A DNA stretch of 63,291 bases from an uncultured Eubacteriales bacterium (GCA_948443845.1 CAOJUE010000011.1:1-63291), one strand, 5' to 3'; positions 19,220 to 28,201 are shown, counted from the first letter of the stretch. Notes: generated from the sequence alone by a model not told the origin. Translations and numbers: made by a program.

Positions 19220-19609
19220 TTAATTTTCTGTAATGATTTTTTGTATCACATCATCTATATTTCCAGTTAATTGGATTAACTGAGGAAGTTGATAAAAATT
19301 AACGGTATTCTGGAGTTTAAAATCTTCTCCGTTTGCAGAATATAGGTAAATTTTTTTGCCCCATGCCAAAGCCATTCCTAATTCAATATGTGTTCCGCGT
19401 CCGCCTGGTAATAGAATTATCACAACATCTGAGTCGAAAATGCCTTTTTGCTCATGCATGGAATACGCGATTAAATCTTCTTTGGTCTCGTTCTCTTGAA
19501 TCGAATTTGCCCAATTATAAGTATGTTCCCAGCCATATTCTTTTAATTTTTCAGCAAAAACATTGACTAATTTATAATTTTTAAAACTTGACCCTATGTA
19601 AAATTTCAT
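19220..19609 (-). CDS. Nucleoside 2-deoxyribosyltransferase-like protein
   Basis: 129 residues. The N-terminal KFYIGSSFKNY strand, the DSDVVIILLPGGRGTHIELGMALAWGKKIYLYS segment (read in two parts: LLPGGRGTHIELG and ALAWGKKIYLYS) and the C-terminal helix match the nucleoside 2-deoxyribosyltransferase/MazG-linked Rossmann family, where the conserved Glu of HIELG is the nucleophile. It probably acts on nucleotides or their derivatives. Its start overlaps the HAD nucleotidase stop by four bases, so the two may form a nucleotide-handling pair. Confidence 0.7.
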   Translation of the reverse strand: MKFYIGSSFKNYKLVNVFAEKLKEYGWEHTYNWANSIQENETKEDLIAYSMHEQKGIFDSDVVIILLPGGRGTHIELGMALAWGKKIYLYSANGEDFKLQNTVNFYQLPQLIQLTGNIDDVIQKIITEN

Positions 19610-20215
19610 TTTAAATTCTCCTTACGAAATTTCTGAATTTTTTCATAAACTTCATCCCAATTCATGACTCTTTCAATCTTTCCAGAGTCGATATTTTCAT
19701 TCATTTTGGTCGTCATGAAATACGTTTTGATTCCGTTTTGTTCCAATTCTTGGCAAGTCTCAAAACTATCTTCAATGAAAATTTCAACGGCATTTTCTTT
19801 GCAAAATTGCAATTTATTCGAAGCTCCGATGATTAATTTATCGTAGGGAATGTTATGTTCTTTTAGCCTATTTCTCGTGATTTTTTCCGTGTCACAATTC
19901 GGAATTCCGTTTGAGCCTTGCTGTGATAAAATAGATTTGGTTTCCTTCGTTTTTCAATTTTTGAATGGTTTCAGGAGCATGTATCAATGGCTCACATTCT
20001 TGTAAGACATTTTTGTAATAGGTATCAAAAAAATGATATTTTTCTTCGTGATTCCAGCCATACAAGGCTTCTAAATAATATCTACTTTGGATCAAACCCC
20101 ATTTTCCATTGCTTCCTTTTCTTCCTAAAACTTGTGTATCAAAAATTTCGGCGTATTTTAGCATTGGTTTTGCCATGTTTACGGTTGTGTCGTCGATATC
20201 GATTCCTATTTTCAT
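19606..20215 (-). CDS. HAD-type 5'-nucleotidase-like phosphatase, needing a +1 shift at CGG
   Basis: Starts MKIGIDIDDTTVN at 20215, the HAD DxD nucleophile motif. The zero frame carries motif II (YFITAR) and meets CGG at 19909-19907 just after it, then stops five codons later. Skipping one base and reading GGA gives GIPNCDTEKITRNRL and continues through a KLIIGASNKLQFC segment and motif III-IV (FIEDSFETCQEL) to the end at 19606. Total 202 residues, a normal length. Without the shift the metal-binding acidic motif is lost. The substrate is presumably a nucleotide, as for the YqfW/NT5C group. Confidence 0.85.
19907..19909 (-). other. +1 recoding site: AAA CGG A (HAD nucleotidase)
   Basis: In-frame CGG at codon 103. 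GGA (Gly) follows in the resumed frame. Confidence 0.88.
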
Positions 20216-20239
20216 ATCTTCTCCTATTTCAAGACTTTC

Positions 20240-20614
20240 CTAATCTAATTTCTTTATCAAATAAATTCGGTTATCTTCTATCTTTTCTTGTTCTTCCACT
20301 TTCGTAAAATAAAACCCATTTTTTACCAAAAAACTTAGCATTTATCTTCGATTATTTCTTGTTTTTATCGTCAAATTTTGATATTCTTCTTGTTTTGCCC
20401 ACTCAATTTGATACTTCATTAATTGCGTAAGCGCTCCCATTTTTCTATAATTTGGGTCAGTACCTGCTAGCCAACAATAAAAATTCTGTTTATCGTCCTT
20501 TATTTCTTCATATCCAATAATATAGCCAATAGGATGATTCATGTAATAAGCCACAATTATTAATTTTTCACGATTTTGGTATCGTTTTTCAAAATTTTCT
20601 TTTAATCCAATCTC
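20240..20614 (-). pseudogene. GNAT acetyltransferase remnant with an in-frame TAA
   Basis: The frame begins after a TGA inside sufD and reads a GNAT core: LIIVAYYMNHPIGYIIGY (strand 4 region), WLAGTDPNYRKMGALTQLM (acetyl-CoA loop) and LTIKTRNNR. TAA at 20342-20344 follows, and the same frame continues MLSFLVKNGFYFTKVEE to TAG at 20240, the expected C-terminal part. The N-terminal strand and a good start codon are missing. It is probably a decayed gene broken by truncation and nonsense mutation; readthrough of TAA is an alternative. No CGG is involved. Confidence 0.7.
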
Positions 20615-21660
20615 TCATCCATTTCCTTCAAAATAGATTCTCTTAAGTCCTCATTTTCAATCTTCTCTAAAATCTTATGAAACCTTGCCCTTACCATCAA
20701 TTTCATTGCTTCTTTTTTCTCCAGTCCACGGCTCATTACATAAAACAATTCCTTCTCGCCCATTTTTCCAGCCGAACTACTATGATTTCCTTCCACATCT
20801 TCTTCCGCACATAAAAGCATTGGCAAAGCAATGGATTTTGCCGTGTCGGACAATAACATACACGCCTCATTTTCATTTCCTTTCGCCTTTTTACAACCTT
20901 TCTTAAAATCAATTGTTCCCTTAAAATGCTTTTTGGCAACATCTTTTAACGCTCCCTGAATTTCCATTTCAACATTTGATTTTTCGCCTCGCAACTGAGC
21001 AATATAATTCAAATCAAACAACTGATTTTCTTTTCCCAAATAAATCGTATCAATGGCATTTTCAGAACAATTTCCATCCAAATACGAACTATAGTTCGTA
21101 ACACTATTTTTTCCACCAAAGTCAACAATCGTGTAATGAATTTTCGCATTTTCCGCCACAATATTTTCCATTGTCATAAAATGACTAGAACACATATTCA
21201 TAAAATTAACAAAAATCACATGAATTTCAGTATTTTTCTCCGCCACCACACGCAATCTTCCATTATGAAAACATTCCAAATTTTCTTTTGCCTCATATTT
21301 TACAATCACCGTTGCCTTCGCGTCTTCCTTTGCAATAATTTCGATATTTTCCACCAAACTCAAATTTTCTTCATCAAAATCAAAATCAATTTTCACTTCT
21401 TTTCCAGTTTTATCATCAATTTGCAAACGCAATTTTTGATTTGCATTTTCCTTGATTTGTTTCGTAAAAAAATCACTCAACCCAAATCGAGGCTCAAAAT
21501 CACTACAATTTTCATCTACTTTTAGATTCTCACCTTGAATTGTTACACTCTCAAATTCCCCAATTTCTTCAGGAACCGTAATATTTTCCAATTTCAAATT
21601 ATTAATATTAAAATTTCTCGACGTCCTAACTGGTGTTTCGTTTAATTTTATTTTTGGCAT
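20602..21660 (-). CDS. sufD: SufD-like Fe-S assembly protein
   Basis: 352 residues. The C-terminal half has the SufB/SufD right-handed beta-helix pattern, with a HNGRLRVVAEKN, YIAQLRGEKSNVEMEIQGA and HFKGTIDFKKGCKKAKGNEN series, then the conserved KSIALPMLLCAEEDVEGNH segment and a helical C-terminus (LMVRARFHKILEKI). SufD pairs with SufB on the SufC ATPase in the cluster-assembly scaffold. It follows sufB closely. The N-terminal third is less conserved, as usual. Confidence 0.9.
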   Translation of the reverse strand: MPKIKLNETPVRTSRNFNINNLKLENITVPEEIGEFESVTIQGENLKVDENCSDFEPRFGLSDFFTKQIKENANQKLRLQIDDKTGKEVKIDFDFDEENLSLVENIEIIAKEDAKATVIVKYEAKENLECFHNGRLRVVAEKNTEIHVIFVNFMNMCSSHFMTMENIVAENAKIHYTIVDFGGKNSVTNYSSYLDGNCSENAIDTIYLGKENQLFDLNYIAQLRGEKSNVEMEIQGALKDVAKKHFKGTIDFKKGCKKAKGNENEACMLLSDTAKSIALPMLLCAEEDVEGNHSSSAGKMGEKELFYVMSRGLEKKEAMKLMVRARFHKILEKIENEDLRESILKEMDERLD

Positions 21661-21710
21661 TTTTTCTCCTTTTTATTTTTGGTTAATTAAAATAAATTTA
21701 TTGTCATTTC

Positions 21711-21740
21711 TAGGGCAGGAGTGGAACCCTGCCCCTACGG
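21711..21740. repeat. Palindromic repeat ending CCCTACGG, between sufB and sufD
   Basis: GGGCAGG/CCCTGCCC inverted repeat followed by CTACGG, immediately after the sufB stop. Confidence 0.6.
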
Positions 21741-21744
21741 TGGG

Positions 21745-23145
21745 TTATCCGATGGTGCCTTCTAATTCTAAATTGATTAAATTATTCATCTCCACCGCAT
21801 ATTCTACTGGCAATTCTTTTGAAATCGGATACGCAAAACCTCTCACAATCATCGCTTTGGCATCTTCTTCTGACAGCCCACGGCTCATCAAATAAAAAAT
21901 CGTTTTATCACTAATCTTCCCAATTTTCGCCTCATGCGAAAACTCCACCTCATCTGTCTGAATATCATTTACCGGAATCGTATCCGAAACCGAAATATCA
22001 TCTAACATAAGCGATTCGCACGATACTGACGATTTCGAATTTTTCGCATTTTCGCCAATACGAACCAACGAACGATACGTGCATTTTCCGCCATTTTTCG
22101 AAATCGACTTGGCATTTACGACGCTTGCGGTATTTGGCGCGTTATGCACCACCTTAAATCCATTATCCAAATTTTGCCCTTTTCCGGCAAAAGAAATTCC
22201 CGTAAATTCCGTTTTCGCGCCCTCTCCATTCAAAATACTCATCGGATACAACATCGAAATTTTCGAACCAAACGAGCCAGATACCCATTCCATTTTCGCA
22301 TTTTTGCCAACGATTGCCTTTTTGGTATTCAAATTGAGCATATTTTTCGACCAATTCTCAATCGTCGAATAACGCAAATACGCGTTATCTTTCACATACA
22401 ATTCCACGCAACCTGCATGCAAATTGACTTTATTATACTTCGGAGCCGAACAGCCTTCAATAAAATGCAAACTTGCGCCTTCATCCACAATAATGAGAGT
22501 ATGCTCAAACTGCCCCGATTCTGGCGAATTCAAACGAAAATACGATTGAAGAGGAATCTCCACCTTCACGCCTTTTGGTACATACACAAACGAACCGCCT
22601 GACCACACAGCAGCATGTAAAGCCACAAATTTATGGTCATAAATCGGAACGCATTTCATAAAATGGGTTTTTACCAAATCTGGATATTCTCGGACAGCAG
22701 TTTCCATATCGGTATAAATGACGCCTTGGTCAAGCAACTCTTGTTTCATGCTGTGGTACACTACTTCGGAATCATATTGCGCACCAACACCGGCAAGAGA
22801 GGTTTTTTCCGCTTCTGGAATACCTAATTTGTCGAATGTATTTTTGATGTCTTCTGGGACGTCTTCCCAAGAATTGTTCAATTTCGATTTAGGTCGCACA
22901 TAGGTCGCAATTTCGTTCATGTCTAGTTCAGATAAATCCGGTCCCCAAGTTGGAAGTTCTAGTTTGTTATAGACTTCCAAGGCTTTTAGGCGTAACGCCA
23001 GCATCCAATCTGGGTCATTTTTCTGTTCGGAAATTTCTTCAATGATTTCCTTGGTTAGACCTTTTTTGATTTTGAAATCATATTCATCTTTATTTTTGAA
23101 ATCATAAATATTGCGATTGATTTCGTCGATATTGGTTTTTGACAT
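21745..23145 (-). CDS. sufB: Fe-S scaffold protein SufB
   Basis: 466 residues from ATG 23145 (MSKTNIDEIN), with GAAAGGA upstream. Features are the GVGAQYDSEVVYHSM segment, FVYVPKGVKVEIPLQSYFRLN, HFIEGCSAPKYN with the family-conserved Cys, and the C-terminal DISVSDTIPVNDIQTDEVEFSHEA region (seen as SDTIPVNDI and EVEFSHEAKIG). SufB with SufC and SufD builds Fe-S clusters. The gap to sufC (about 360 bases) holds a separate plus-strand micro-gene. Confidence 0.95.
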   Translation of the reverse strand: MSKTNIDEINRNIYDFKNKDEYDFKIKKGLTKEIIEEISEQKNDPDWMLALRLKALEVYNKLELPTWGPDLSELDMNEIATYVRPKSKLNNSWEDVPEDIKNTFDKLGIPEAEKTSLAGVGAQYDSEVVYHSMKQELLDQGVIYTDMETAVREYPDLVKTHFMKCVPIYDHKFVALHAAVWSGGSFVYVPKGVKVEIPLQSYFRLNSPESGQFEHTLIIVDEGASLHFIEGCSAPKYNKVNLHAGCVELYVKDNAYLRYSTIENWSKNMLNLNTKKAIVGKNAKMEWVSGSFGSKISMLYPMSILNGEGAKTEFTGISFAGKGQNLDNGFKVVHNAPNTASVVNAKSISKNGGKCTYRSLVRIGENAKNSKSSVSCESLMLDDISVSDTIPVNDIQTDEVEFSHEAKIGKISDKTIFYLMSRGLSEEDAKAMIVRGFAYPISKELPVEYAVEMNNLINLELEGTIG

Positions 23146-23185
23146 TGGTTTTTCCTTTCTGATTATGATTTTGTTTCGGTAAATC

Positions 23186-23215
23186 CTCCGTAGACGGACG
23201 ATTGATAATCGCCCC
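23186..23215. repeat. Palindromic repeat ending CTACGG on the minus strand, before sufB
   Basis: GGCGATT/AATCGTC inverted repeat followed on the minus strand by CTACGG. It lies in the sufB leader and ends close to its ribosome binding site. Confidence 0.5.
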
Positions 23216-23237
23216 ATGTTTTAACGGTTGTAGTCCC

Positions 23238-23266
23238 TTGACATTTATGTTAATTTGTGGTATAAT
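23238..23266 (+). promoter_or_regulatory. Consensus promoter of the plus-strand micro-gene
   Basis: A perfect TTGACA, 17-base spacer and perfect TATAAT. Confidence 0.8.
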
Positions 23267-23300
23267 TAATTATATTATACTTTTGAAAGGAGCGGGAATT

Positions 23301-23474
23301 ATGACCATGTTCTCTCGGTTTGAGGAACTTTCCTCAAATTTCTATGACTTTTTAACAGACTTTAATCCTCTTGGATGGCTTGAAGATTTTGTAGAAAACA
23401 CTGGAATAATAGTTCCAATTATTTTTCTTAGCGTTTCCATAATGGTTCTTCTAATTAGTTCTGAGAAAGGTTAA
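23301..23474 (+). CDS. Small membrane protein with CGG at codon 6
   Basis: 57 residues from ATG 23301, with GAAAGGAG upstream, a consensus promoter and a terminator, so the locus is well supported. It has an amphipathic N-terminal half and one membrane helix (about 36-55, IIVPIIFLSVSIMVLLI). It is inserted against the direction of the suf genes, between sufC and sufB. Codon 6 is CGG in the normal frame (TCT CGG TTT). If CGG shifts +1 here, only a short peptide ending at TAA near 23352 would be made. It is either an exception to the CGG rule, or a leader-type control. Family unknown. Confidence 0.6.
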   Translation: MTMFSRFEELSSNFYDFLTDFNPLGWLEDFVENTGIIVPIIFLSVSIMVLLISSEKG

Positions 23475-23483
23475 AAAACAAGT

Positions 23484-23517
23484 GGGGAGACTGCAACTTA
23501 AGTCTCTCTTAATTTTT
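23484..23517 (+). terminator. Intrinsic terminator after the micro-gene
   Basis: GGAGACT/AGTCTCTC hairpin followed by an AT-rich T-run; it overlaps the 3' end of sufC on the other strand. Confidence 0.65.
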
Positions 23518-24249
23518 ATATGCCTCATATCCATTCTCCTCTATTTCCCTTGCCAATTCTTGGTTCCCTGTTTTGACAATTCGTCCATTTACCAAAACAT
23601 GCACAAAATCCACCTTCAAACTATGCAAAATTTTCGTATTATGCGTAATGATTAAAACGCTGTTTTGCTCATTTTTGAACATTTCGATGCCTTTGGAAAC
23701 GGTTTTGATTGCGTCAACATCAAGCCCAGAATCGGTTTCGTCCAAAATGGCAAGTTTGGGATTTAACACAAGCATTTGCAAAATTTCATTTTTCTTTTTT
23801 TCTCCTCCAGAAAATCCTACATTTAGGCTTCTTTCCATGTTTTGGGGATTCATGTTGAGTTCTTCCATATATTTTTTAAGTTCGTCGCGAAATTCAAATA
23901 CTTTGACCGATTTTCCTGTCATTTTGTTTTTGGCATATTTCAAGAAATTGGTCACCGAAACACCAGGAATTTCTTCTGGCAGTTGAAATGACATGAAAAT
24001 TCCTTTTCGGGCAATTTCGTCGGTTTTCAAATTCGTGATGTTTTCATCTTCAAAAAGAATTGCGCCTTTTTGTTTTTGGTACATTGGATGATTTAAAATG
24101 GCATTAGCAGTTGTCGTTTTTCCAGAGCCATTTGGCCCCATAATCACATGAATTTCGCCTTTTTTGATGGTAAGATTGATTCCTTTTAGAATTTCCTTGT
24201 TTTCTGCATTGGCATATAAATCCTTTATTTCTAATAAATTTTCCCCCAT
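23509..24249 (-). CDS. sufC: SufC ATPase
   Basis: 246 residues of an ABC ATPase without a membrane domain. Walker A is MGPNGSGKTT (about 36-45), then the SufC signature FSGGEKKKNEILQM (about 145-158), Walker B LAILDETDSGLD (about 165-176) and the H-loop LIITHNTKIL. SufC supplies the ATP-driven motion of the SufBCD scaffold. It is the first suf gene after the regulator and is separated from it by 12 bases. Confidence 0.95.
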   Translation of the reverse strand: MGENLLEIKDLYANAENKEILKGINLTIKKGEIHVIMGPNGSGKTTTANAILNHPMYQKQKGAILFEDENITNLKTDEIARKGIFMSFQLPEEIPGVSVTNFLKYAKNKMTGKSVKVFEFRDELKKYMEELNMNPQNMERSLNVGFSGGEKKKNEILQMLVLNPKLAILDETDSGLDVDAIKTVSKGIEMFKNEQNSVLIITHNTKILHSLKVDFVHVLVNGRIVKTGNQELAREIEENGYEAYKN

Positions 24250-24261
24250 AATTTTTTCCTT

Positions 24262-24708
24262 TCAATTTTTGTTGGTCCTTCGTGCGCAACATCGACATTT
24301 TTCTTTGGTTACGTCGTAATTGCAGTCTAGGTCTGCTAAATCTAAGACTTTGTGGATATACTTTGCAAGTTGATTAATCGTTTCGTCTTGAACGACCGAT
24401 TTTATGTTTTCTGCTTCTGCTTTAGCTTGTTCTTCTTTTAAATTTAGCACATCTTTCAAAAATAGAAATACGATGTCATACGCCTCTAAAATCTTTTTGG
24501 CTAAGTCCTCACCAGTTTCTGTAAGTTCAATTGTGCCATAGGTTTCGTAGGTTAATAAGCCATTATCTTTAAGATTATGCACCGCTTTGTTGACACTGGC
24601 TTTGGTACAATTCATTTTTTCAGCAATATCGGTAATACGCACTCGTCCTGCTTGTTTTTTTAAGACATACATCGTTTTTAAATATTCTTCCAAAGATTTT
24701 GAAATCAT
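24262..24708 (-). CDS. DtxR/MntR-family metal-dependent regulator
   Basis: 148 residues from ATG 24708, six bases after AAAGGAG. The N-terminus is a winged helix-turn-helix (SLEEYLKTMYVL, then the recognition region NCTKASVNKAVHNL). The middle has the DtxR dimer segment, where Glu and His residues usually bind Fe or Mn. The C-terminus is unusual: LADLDCNYDVTKEKCRCCARR, a four-Cys cluster that could bind Fe-S or zinc. As first gene of the suf operon it is a likely Fe or Fe-S sensor controlling it. An operator-like inverted repeat overlaps its promoter. Confidence 0.8.
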   Translation of the reverse strand: MISKSLEEYLKTMYVLKKQAGRVRITDIAEKMNCTKASVNKAVHNLKDNGLLTYETYGTIELTETGEDLAKKILEAYDIVFLFLKDVLNLKEEQAKAEAENIKSVVQDETINQLAKYIHKVLDLADLDCNYDVTKEKCRCCARRTNKN

Positions 24709-24721
24709 ATACATCTCCTTT

Positions 24722-24737
24722 GTTAATCTTGGTTAAC
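24722..24737 (-). promoter_or_regulatory. Inverted repeat, possible operator of the DtxR-like regulator
   Basis: GTTAA-N6-TTAAC, just downstream of the -10 element. The size and position fit a repressor site. Confidence 0.45.
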
Positions 24738-24766
24738 ATTATATCGTATTGTGGTTTGTTTGTCAA
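24738..24766 (-). promoter_or_regulatory. Promoter of the suf operon
   Basis: Perfect TTGACA, 17 bases, perfect TATAAT, reading toward the regulator gene. Confidence 0.85.
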
Positions 24767-24790
24767 GGCTAACATTTAAAAAAATAGAAA

Positions 24791-24831
24791 GAGAGAAGTC
24801 TTGCAAATATGCATAGGCTTCTCTCATTTTT
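24791..24831. terminator. Bidirectional terminator between the suf promoter and the CAP gene
   Basis: GAGAGAAG/CTTCTCTC arms with A/T-runs on both sides; it ends the CAP gene on the minus strand. Confidence 0.7.
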
Positions 24832-24895
24832 TATATAAACTTTTACACATATTTATTATACCACATTTGTAGCATCTTGTCAATATTTTTTTGAT

Positions 24896-25660
24896 TTATT
24901 TTTGGGCAAACACCTGCACATAAACTTTTCCATAAGTCGGACTGTTTACCACACCAATTCCCGTATAATTGTACAAACCATTCAAAATATTGGCTTTATG
25001 CCCTGCCGAATTCATCCAGGCATTTACTGCAGCATGGTTGCTAGAGTTTCCCGCAATATTTTCTGCTGCACTTTTATAGGATATTTTAAAACTGTTTAAC
25101 ATATCAAACGGCGATCCATAAGTTGGCGAATTGTGCGAAAAATAATTGCTCGATACCATATCTTGTGCTTTTATTTTCGCAACTCTTTGCACTTCCGAGT
25201 CCACTTTCAAAGCAGTCAAACCATTGTTTACTCTTTGCTCATTTATCAAATCAAACACTTCCTGCTCATCTGGCGTAAGTGCTGCTGACATTGTGTTTCC
25301 TGAATTAGAACTGCCTCCTACTGAATTATTCGTATTGGGATAAATTGGTTTGACATATTTTTGACTAACCGCTCCAATATAATCGCCTTCAATTTGTACA
25401 ATATACCAACTTCCCATTCCTGCAAAAATGCGGATATATTCATTTTTTCGCACCTGAGCAATCACATCATACTCGGTAGAAGGTCCACTTCTGACGTTTA
25501 ATAAGTCTGCTGTAACAAGTCCTGTGGCAAAATCGACCTCATAATAATGTTGCATGGCAAAGGTTTTGGACACCGCCAAAATGCCAATACTAAAAATCAG
25601 CACAATGGAAATACCTATTTTTAATATTTTCTTGTATTTTCCAAGATTAATCACGCGCAT
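24896..25660 (-). CDS. Secreted CAP/SCP-domain protein with an SH3 domain
   Basis: 254 residues. An N-terminal basic segment and hydrophobic helix (about 10-32) form a signal peptide or anchor. A bacterial SH3 domain follows (about 45-100; NVRSGPSTEYDVIAQV), which usually binds the cell wall. The C-terminal CAP domain (about 130-254) has the family residues: NEQRVNNGLTAL, SHNSPTYGSPFDM, AAENIAGN and AWMNSAGHKANIL with the metal-cavity His and Glu. Such proteins are extracytoplasmic and often spore- or wall-associated. It has its own terminator. Confidence 0.85.
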   Translation of the reverse strand: MRVINLGKYKKILKIGISIVLIFSIGILAVSKTFAMQHYYEVDFATGLVTADLLNVRSGPSTEYDVIAQVRKNEYIRIFAGMGSWYIVQIEGDYIGAVSQKYVKPIYPNTNNSVGGSSNSGNTMSAALTPDEQEVFDLINEQRVNNGLTALKVDSEVQRVAKIKAQDMVSSNYFSHNSPTYGSPFDMLNSFKISYKSAAENIAGNSSNHAAVNAWMNSAGHKANILNGLYNYTGIGVVNSPTYGKVYVQVFAQK

Positions 25661-25729
25661 AAAAAACTCCTTACATTCATCGCTTTTTTCTATGTTTATG
25701 CAATGAATATAAGGAGTATGCCTTAAAAA

Positions 25730-26440
25730 TTATGTTTCATTTATTATTTGTAGGATCATTTCTATTATATTAAAAACAGAAGTTAGCGTAATATCTATCT
25801 TTTCTAAAAATTTACTATCCTGCAAAGATTGAAATATATCGCAATCTAAAATTGCAGGTGTTTTAAATCTAATATAAACTGTACTAGATTTGATTATAAT
25901 TTCAAATTTTACAGTTGATTTTTGCATATATTTTGTGATTTTATCAACCAGATCTGAACTATCTTTTATTCGATTTGATTTGATAACAGCAAAAATACCT
26001 TCAAATACTGTTCTAGGCAATATGTTGCGATCTCGTATTGTCGTAAGAACACTAGCAAGCATTATTTCGCCATTCTCCTGCTTTTTTAACATTAAATTAC
26101 TTGAATAATATTTAGAAAATTCCTCAAATCCTGCTTCTTTGTAGATTGTTTCAGCTATTCCCATTTTATAATCAATCTTTGGAGAATAACTTCGTATCAA
26201 TGGAGCAATTATTTCTTTTTTATAACTAGTTTTGTAATGTCTAATATCCTTCCATAAAACGATTTTCACCAACAACAAAATGATTATAATTCCTATCACA
26301 AATAATTTTATATCTCTAGTTATAGTAATTGCAAGAAGCCAAATAATATACGCAATTGCAAATAAAAATATCTTATTCACGCATTTTTTTCTTGCCTTTT
26401 CTAATTCTGTTACATTTAAAATTTCTTCAAAATTTCTCAT
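25730..26440 (-). CDS. Predicted membrane protein of unknown function
   Basis: 236 residues. Two adjoining hydrophobic helices (about 24-70) near the N-terminus form a membrane hairpin, followed by a soluble, basic domain of about 160 residues with repeated amphipathic helices and a hydrophobic C-terminus. The layout resembles the DUF3137 group of membrane-anchored proteins, but no specific motif was recognised. It starts immediately after the thrS stop, so it is the last gene of the T-box operon. Confidence 0.55.
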   Translation of the reverse strand: MRNFEEILNVTELEKARKKCVNKIFLFAIAYIIWLLAITITRDIKLFVIGIIIILLLVKIVLWKDIRHYKTSYKKEIIAPLIRSYSPKIDYKMGIAETIYKEAGFEEFSKYYSSNLMLKKQENGEIMLASVLTTIRDRNILPRTVFEGIFAVIKSNRIKDSSDLVDKITKYMQKSTVKFEIIIKSSTVYIRFKTPAILDCDIFQSLQDSKFLEKIDITLTSVFNIIEMILQIINET

Positions 26441-28201
26441 TTATCTCACATAATTTTCCACTTCATCTTCTATTTTTGCAATAAATTCATCGATTTCCAT
26501 CGCGCCAATATCGCCATCTTTTCTGGAACGCACACCAACTTTTTGACTTTCAACTTCCTTTTCGCCCAAAATTAACATATATGGAATTTTCTGAAGTTGT
26601 GCTTCACGAATTTTATAACCAATTTTTTCTTGTCTGTCATCTAGTTCCACGCGAATTCCTTTTGCCTGCAATTTTTTTACCACATCTTTGGCATATTCCA
26701 ACTGATTATCTGAAATCGCCATAACTTTGACTTGAACTGGCGCAATCCAAGTTGGGAAGGCTCCGGCAAAATGTTCGGTAATAATACCGATAAATCGGTC
26801 AAATGAGCCAAAAATTGCTCGATGCACAAGCACTGGAACTTTTTTGTCACCATTGGAATCAATATAATGCAAATGAAATCTTTGTGGCAATTGAAAATCA
26901 AGTTGTACCGTTCCCATTTGCCATTTTCTACCTAAGCAATCTTTCATTTGGATATCAATTTTAGGTCCATAAAATGCGCCATCGCCTTCGTTTATGTCAT
27001 ATTCGCCTACACCACAGATTTCGTCCAATACAGCTTTCAAATCACTTTCAGCTTTATTCCAAACTTCCAATTCTCCCATATAATCTTCTGGTCTGGTTGA
27101 TAATGTAATTTTGAAATCCAATCCAAATACACCATACAAGTGTTTTGCAATTTCAATAATATCTTTGATCTCTTCTCCAATTTGCTCTTCTGTAATAAAG
27201 TTATGTGCATCATCTTGACGGAACATTCTTACACGGAATAACCCATTCAATTGCCCCGATTTTTCATTTCTATGAATGACATCAATATCGTTAAAACGTA
27301 GTGGTAAATCTTTATAACTTCTTAATTTTGAAGCAAATATTTTAATCGCATTCGGACAGTTCATTGGTTTTAATGCTTGCTCTTTTCCGTCTGAATCGGT
27401 TAAAACAAACATATCTTCTTTATAGTGATCCCAATGTCCAGAAGTTTTCCAAAGTTCACTACTGTTTAATTGTGGACCTGAAAATTCCATATAGCCTCTT
27501 TTTTCGTGTTCTTTTCTCCAAAAATCAATTAAAATATTCATCATTTTAAAGCCTTTTGGCATCCAATAAGCCATTCCTGGCGCTGTTTCGTCAAAGAAAA
27601 ACAAATCCAATTCTTTTCCTAATTTTCTGTGGTCTCTCTTTTTGGCTTCTTCCAACATATTCAAATACTCTTCTAACTGACTTGCCTTCGGAAACGAAAT
27701 TCCATAAATTCTCTGTAACATCTTATTATGTTCATCACCTCTCCAATATGCCCCTGAAGAGGTTAGCAATTTAACGGCTTTGACGTAGCCAGTGGATGGC
27801 AAATGTGGACCACGGCAAAGATCTGTAAAATCGCGTTGTTTATAAAAAGAAATCACTTCTCCTTCTGGTAAATCCTCAATTAATTCGACTTTGTAAGGTT
27901 CTTCTTTTTCTTTCATCAATTTAATTGCTTCATCTCTTGGAAGTTCAAATCGTTCCAATGGCTCATCTTCTTTGATAATTTTCTTCATTTCGTCTTCCAA
28001 TTTTGCCAAATCTCCTTCTGAAAATGGCTTTTCAACATCAAAATCATAATAAAATCCATTTTCAATGGCTGGTCCAATGGCAAGTTTTGCCTCTGGAAAA
28101 ATTCTTTTGACTGCTTGTGCCAAAATATGCGAAGTGGTATGCCAATACATACTTTCCTCAACCTCAGCGGTTTTTCCGCCACCTAATTTAATTTGAAACA
28201 T
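26441..28201 (-). CDS. thrS: Threonyl-tRNA synthetase without an N-terminal TGS domain
   Basis: 586 residues, shorter than the usual 640 because the TGS domain is missing. It starts directly before the editing domain (HTTSHILAQA with its His pair, about 22-31; later DLCRGPHLPSTG). The class II core has motif 2 (LRFNDIDVIHRNEKSG) and motif 3 (GSFDRFIGIITEHF), with the zinc-binding Cys and His of MNCPNAIKIF and VHRAIFG. The C-terminal domain binds the anticodon. It is controlled, with the upstream SDR gene, by a T-box leader. Confidence 0.95.
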   Translation of the reverse strand: MFQIKLGGGKTAEVEESMYWHTTSHILAQAVKRIFPEAKLAIGPAIENGFYYDFDVEKPFSEGDLAKLEDEMKKIIKEDEPLERFELPRDEAIKLMKEKEEPYKVELIEDLPEGEVISFYKQRDFTDLCRGPHLPSTGYVKAVKLLTSSGAYWRGDEHNKMLQRIYGISFPKASQLEEYLNMLEEAKKRDHRKLGKELDLFFFDETAPGMAYWMPKGFKMMNILIDFWRKEHEKRGYMEFSGPQLNSSELWKTSGHWDHYKEDMFVLTDSDGKEQALKPMNCPNAIKIFASKLRSYKDLPLRFNDIDVIHRNEKSGQLNGLFRVRMFRQDDAHNFITEEQIGEEIKDIIEIAKHLYGVFGLDFKITLSTRPEDYMGELEVWNKAESDLKAVLDEICGVGEYDINEGDGAFYGPKIDIQMKDCLGRKWQMGTVQLDFQLPQRFHLHYIDSNGDKKVPVLVHRAIFGSFDRFIGIITEHFAGAFPTWIAPVQVKVMAISDNQLEYAKDVVKKLQAKGIRVELDDRQEKIGYKIREAQLQKIPYMLILGEKEVESQKVGVRSRKDGDIGAMEIDEFIAKIEDEVENYVR

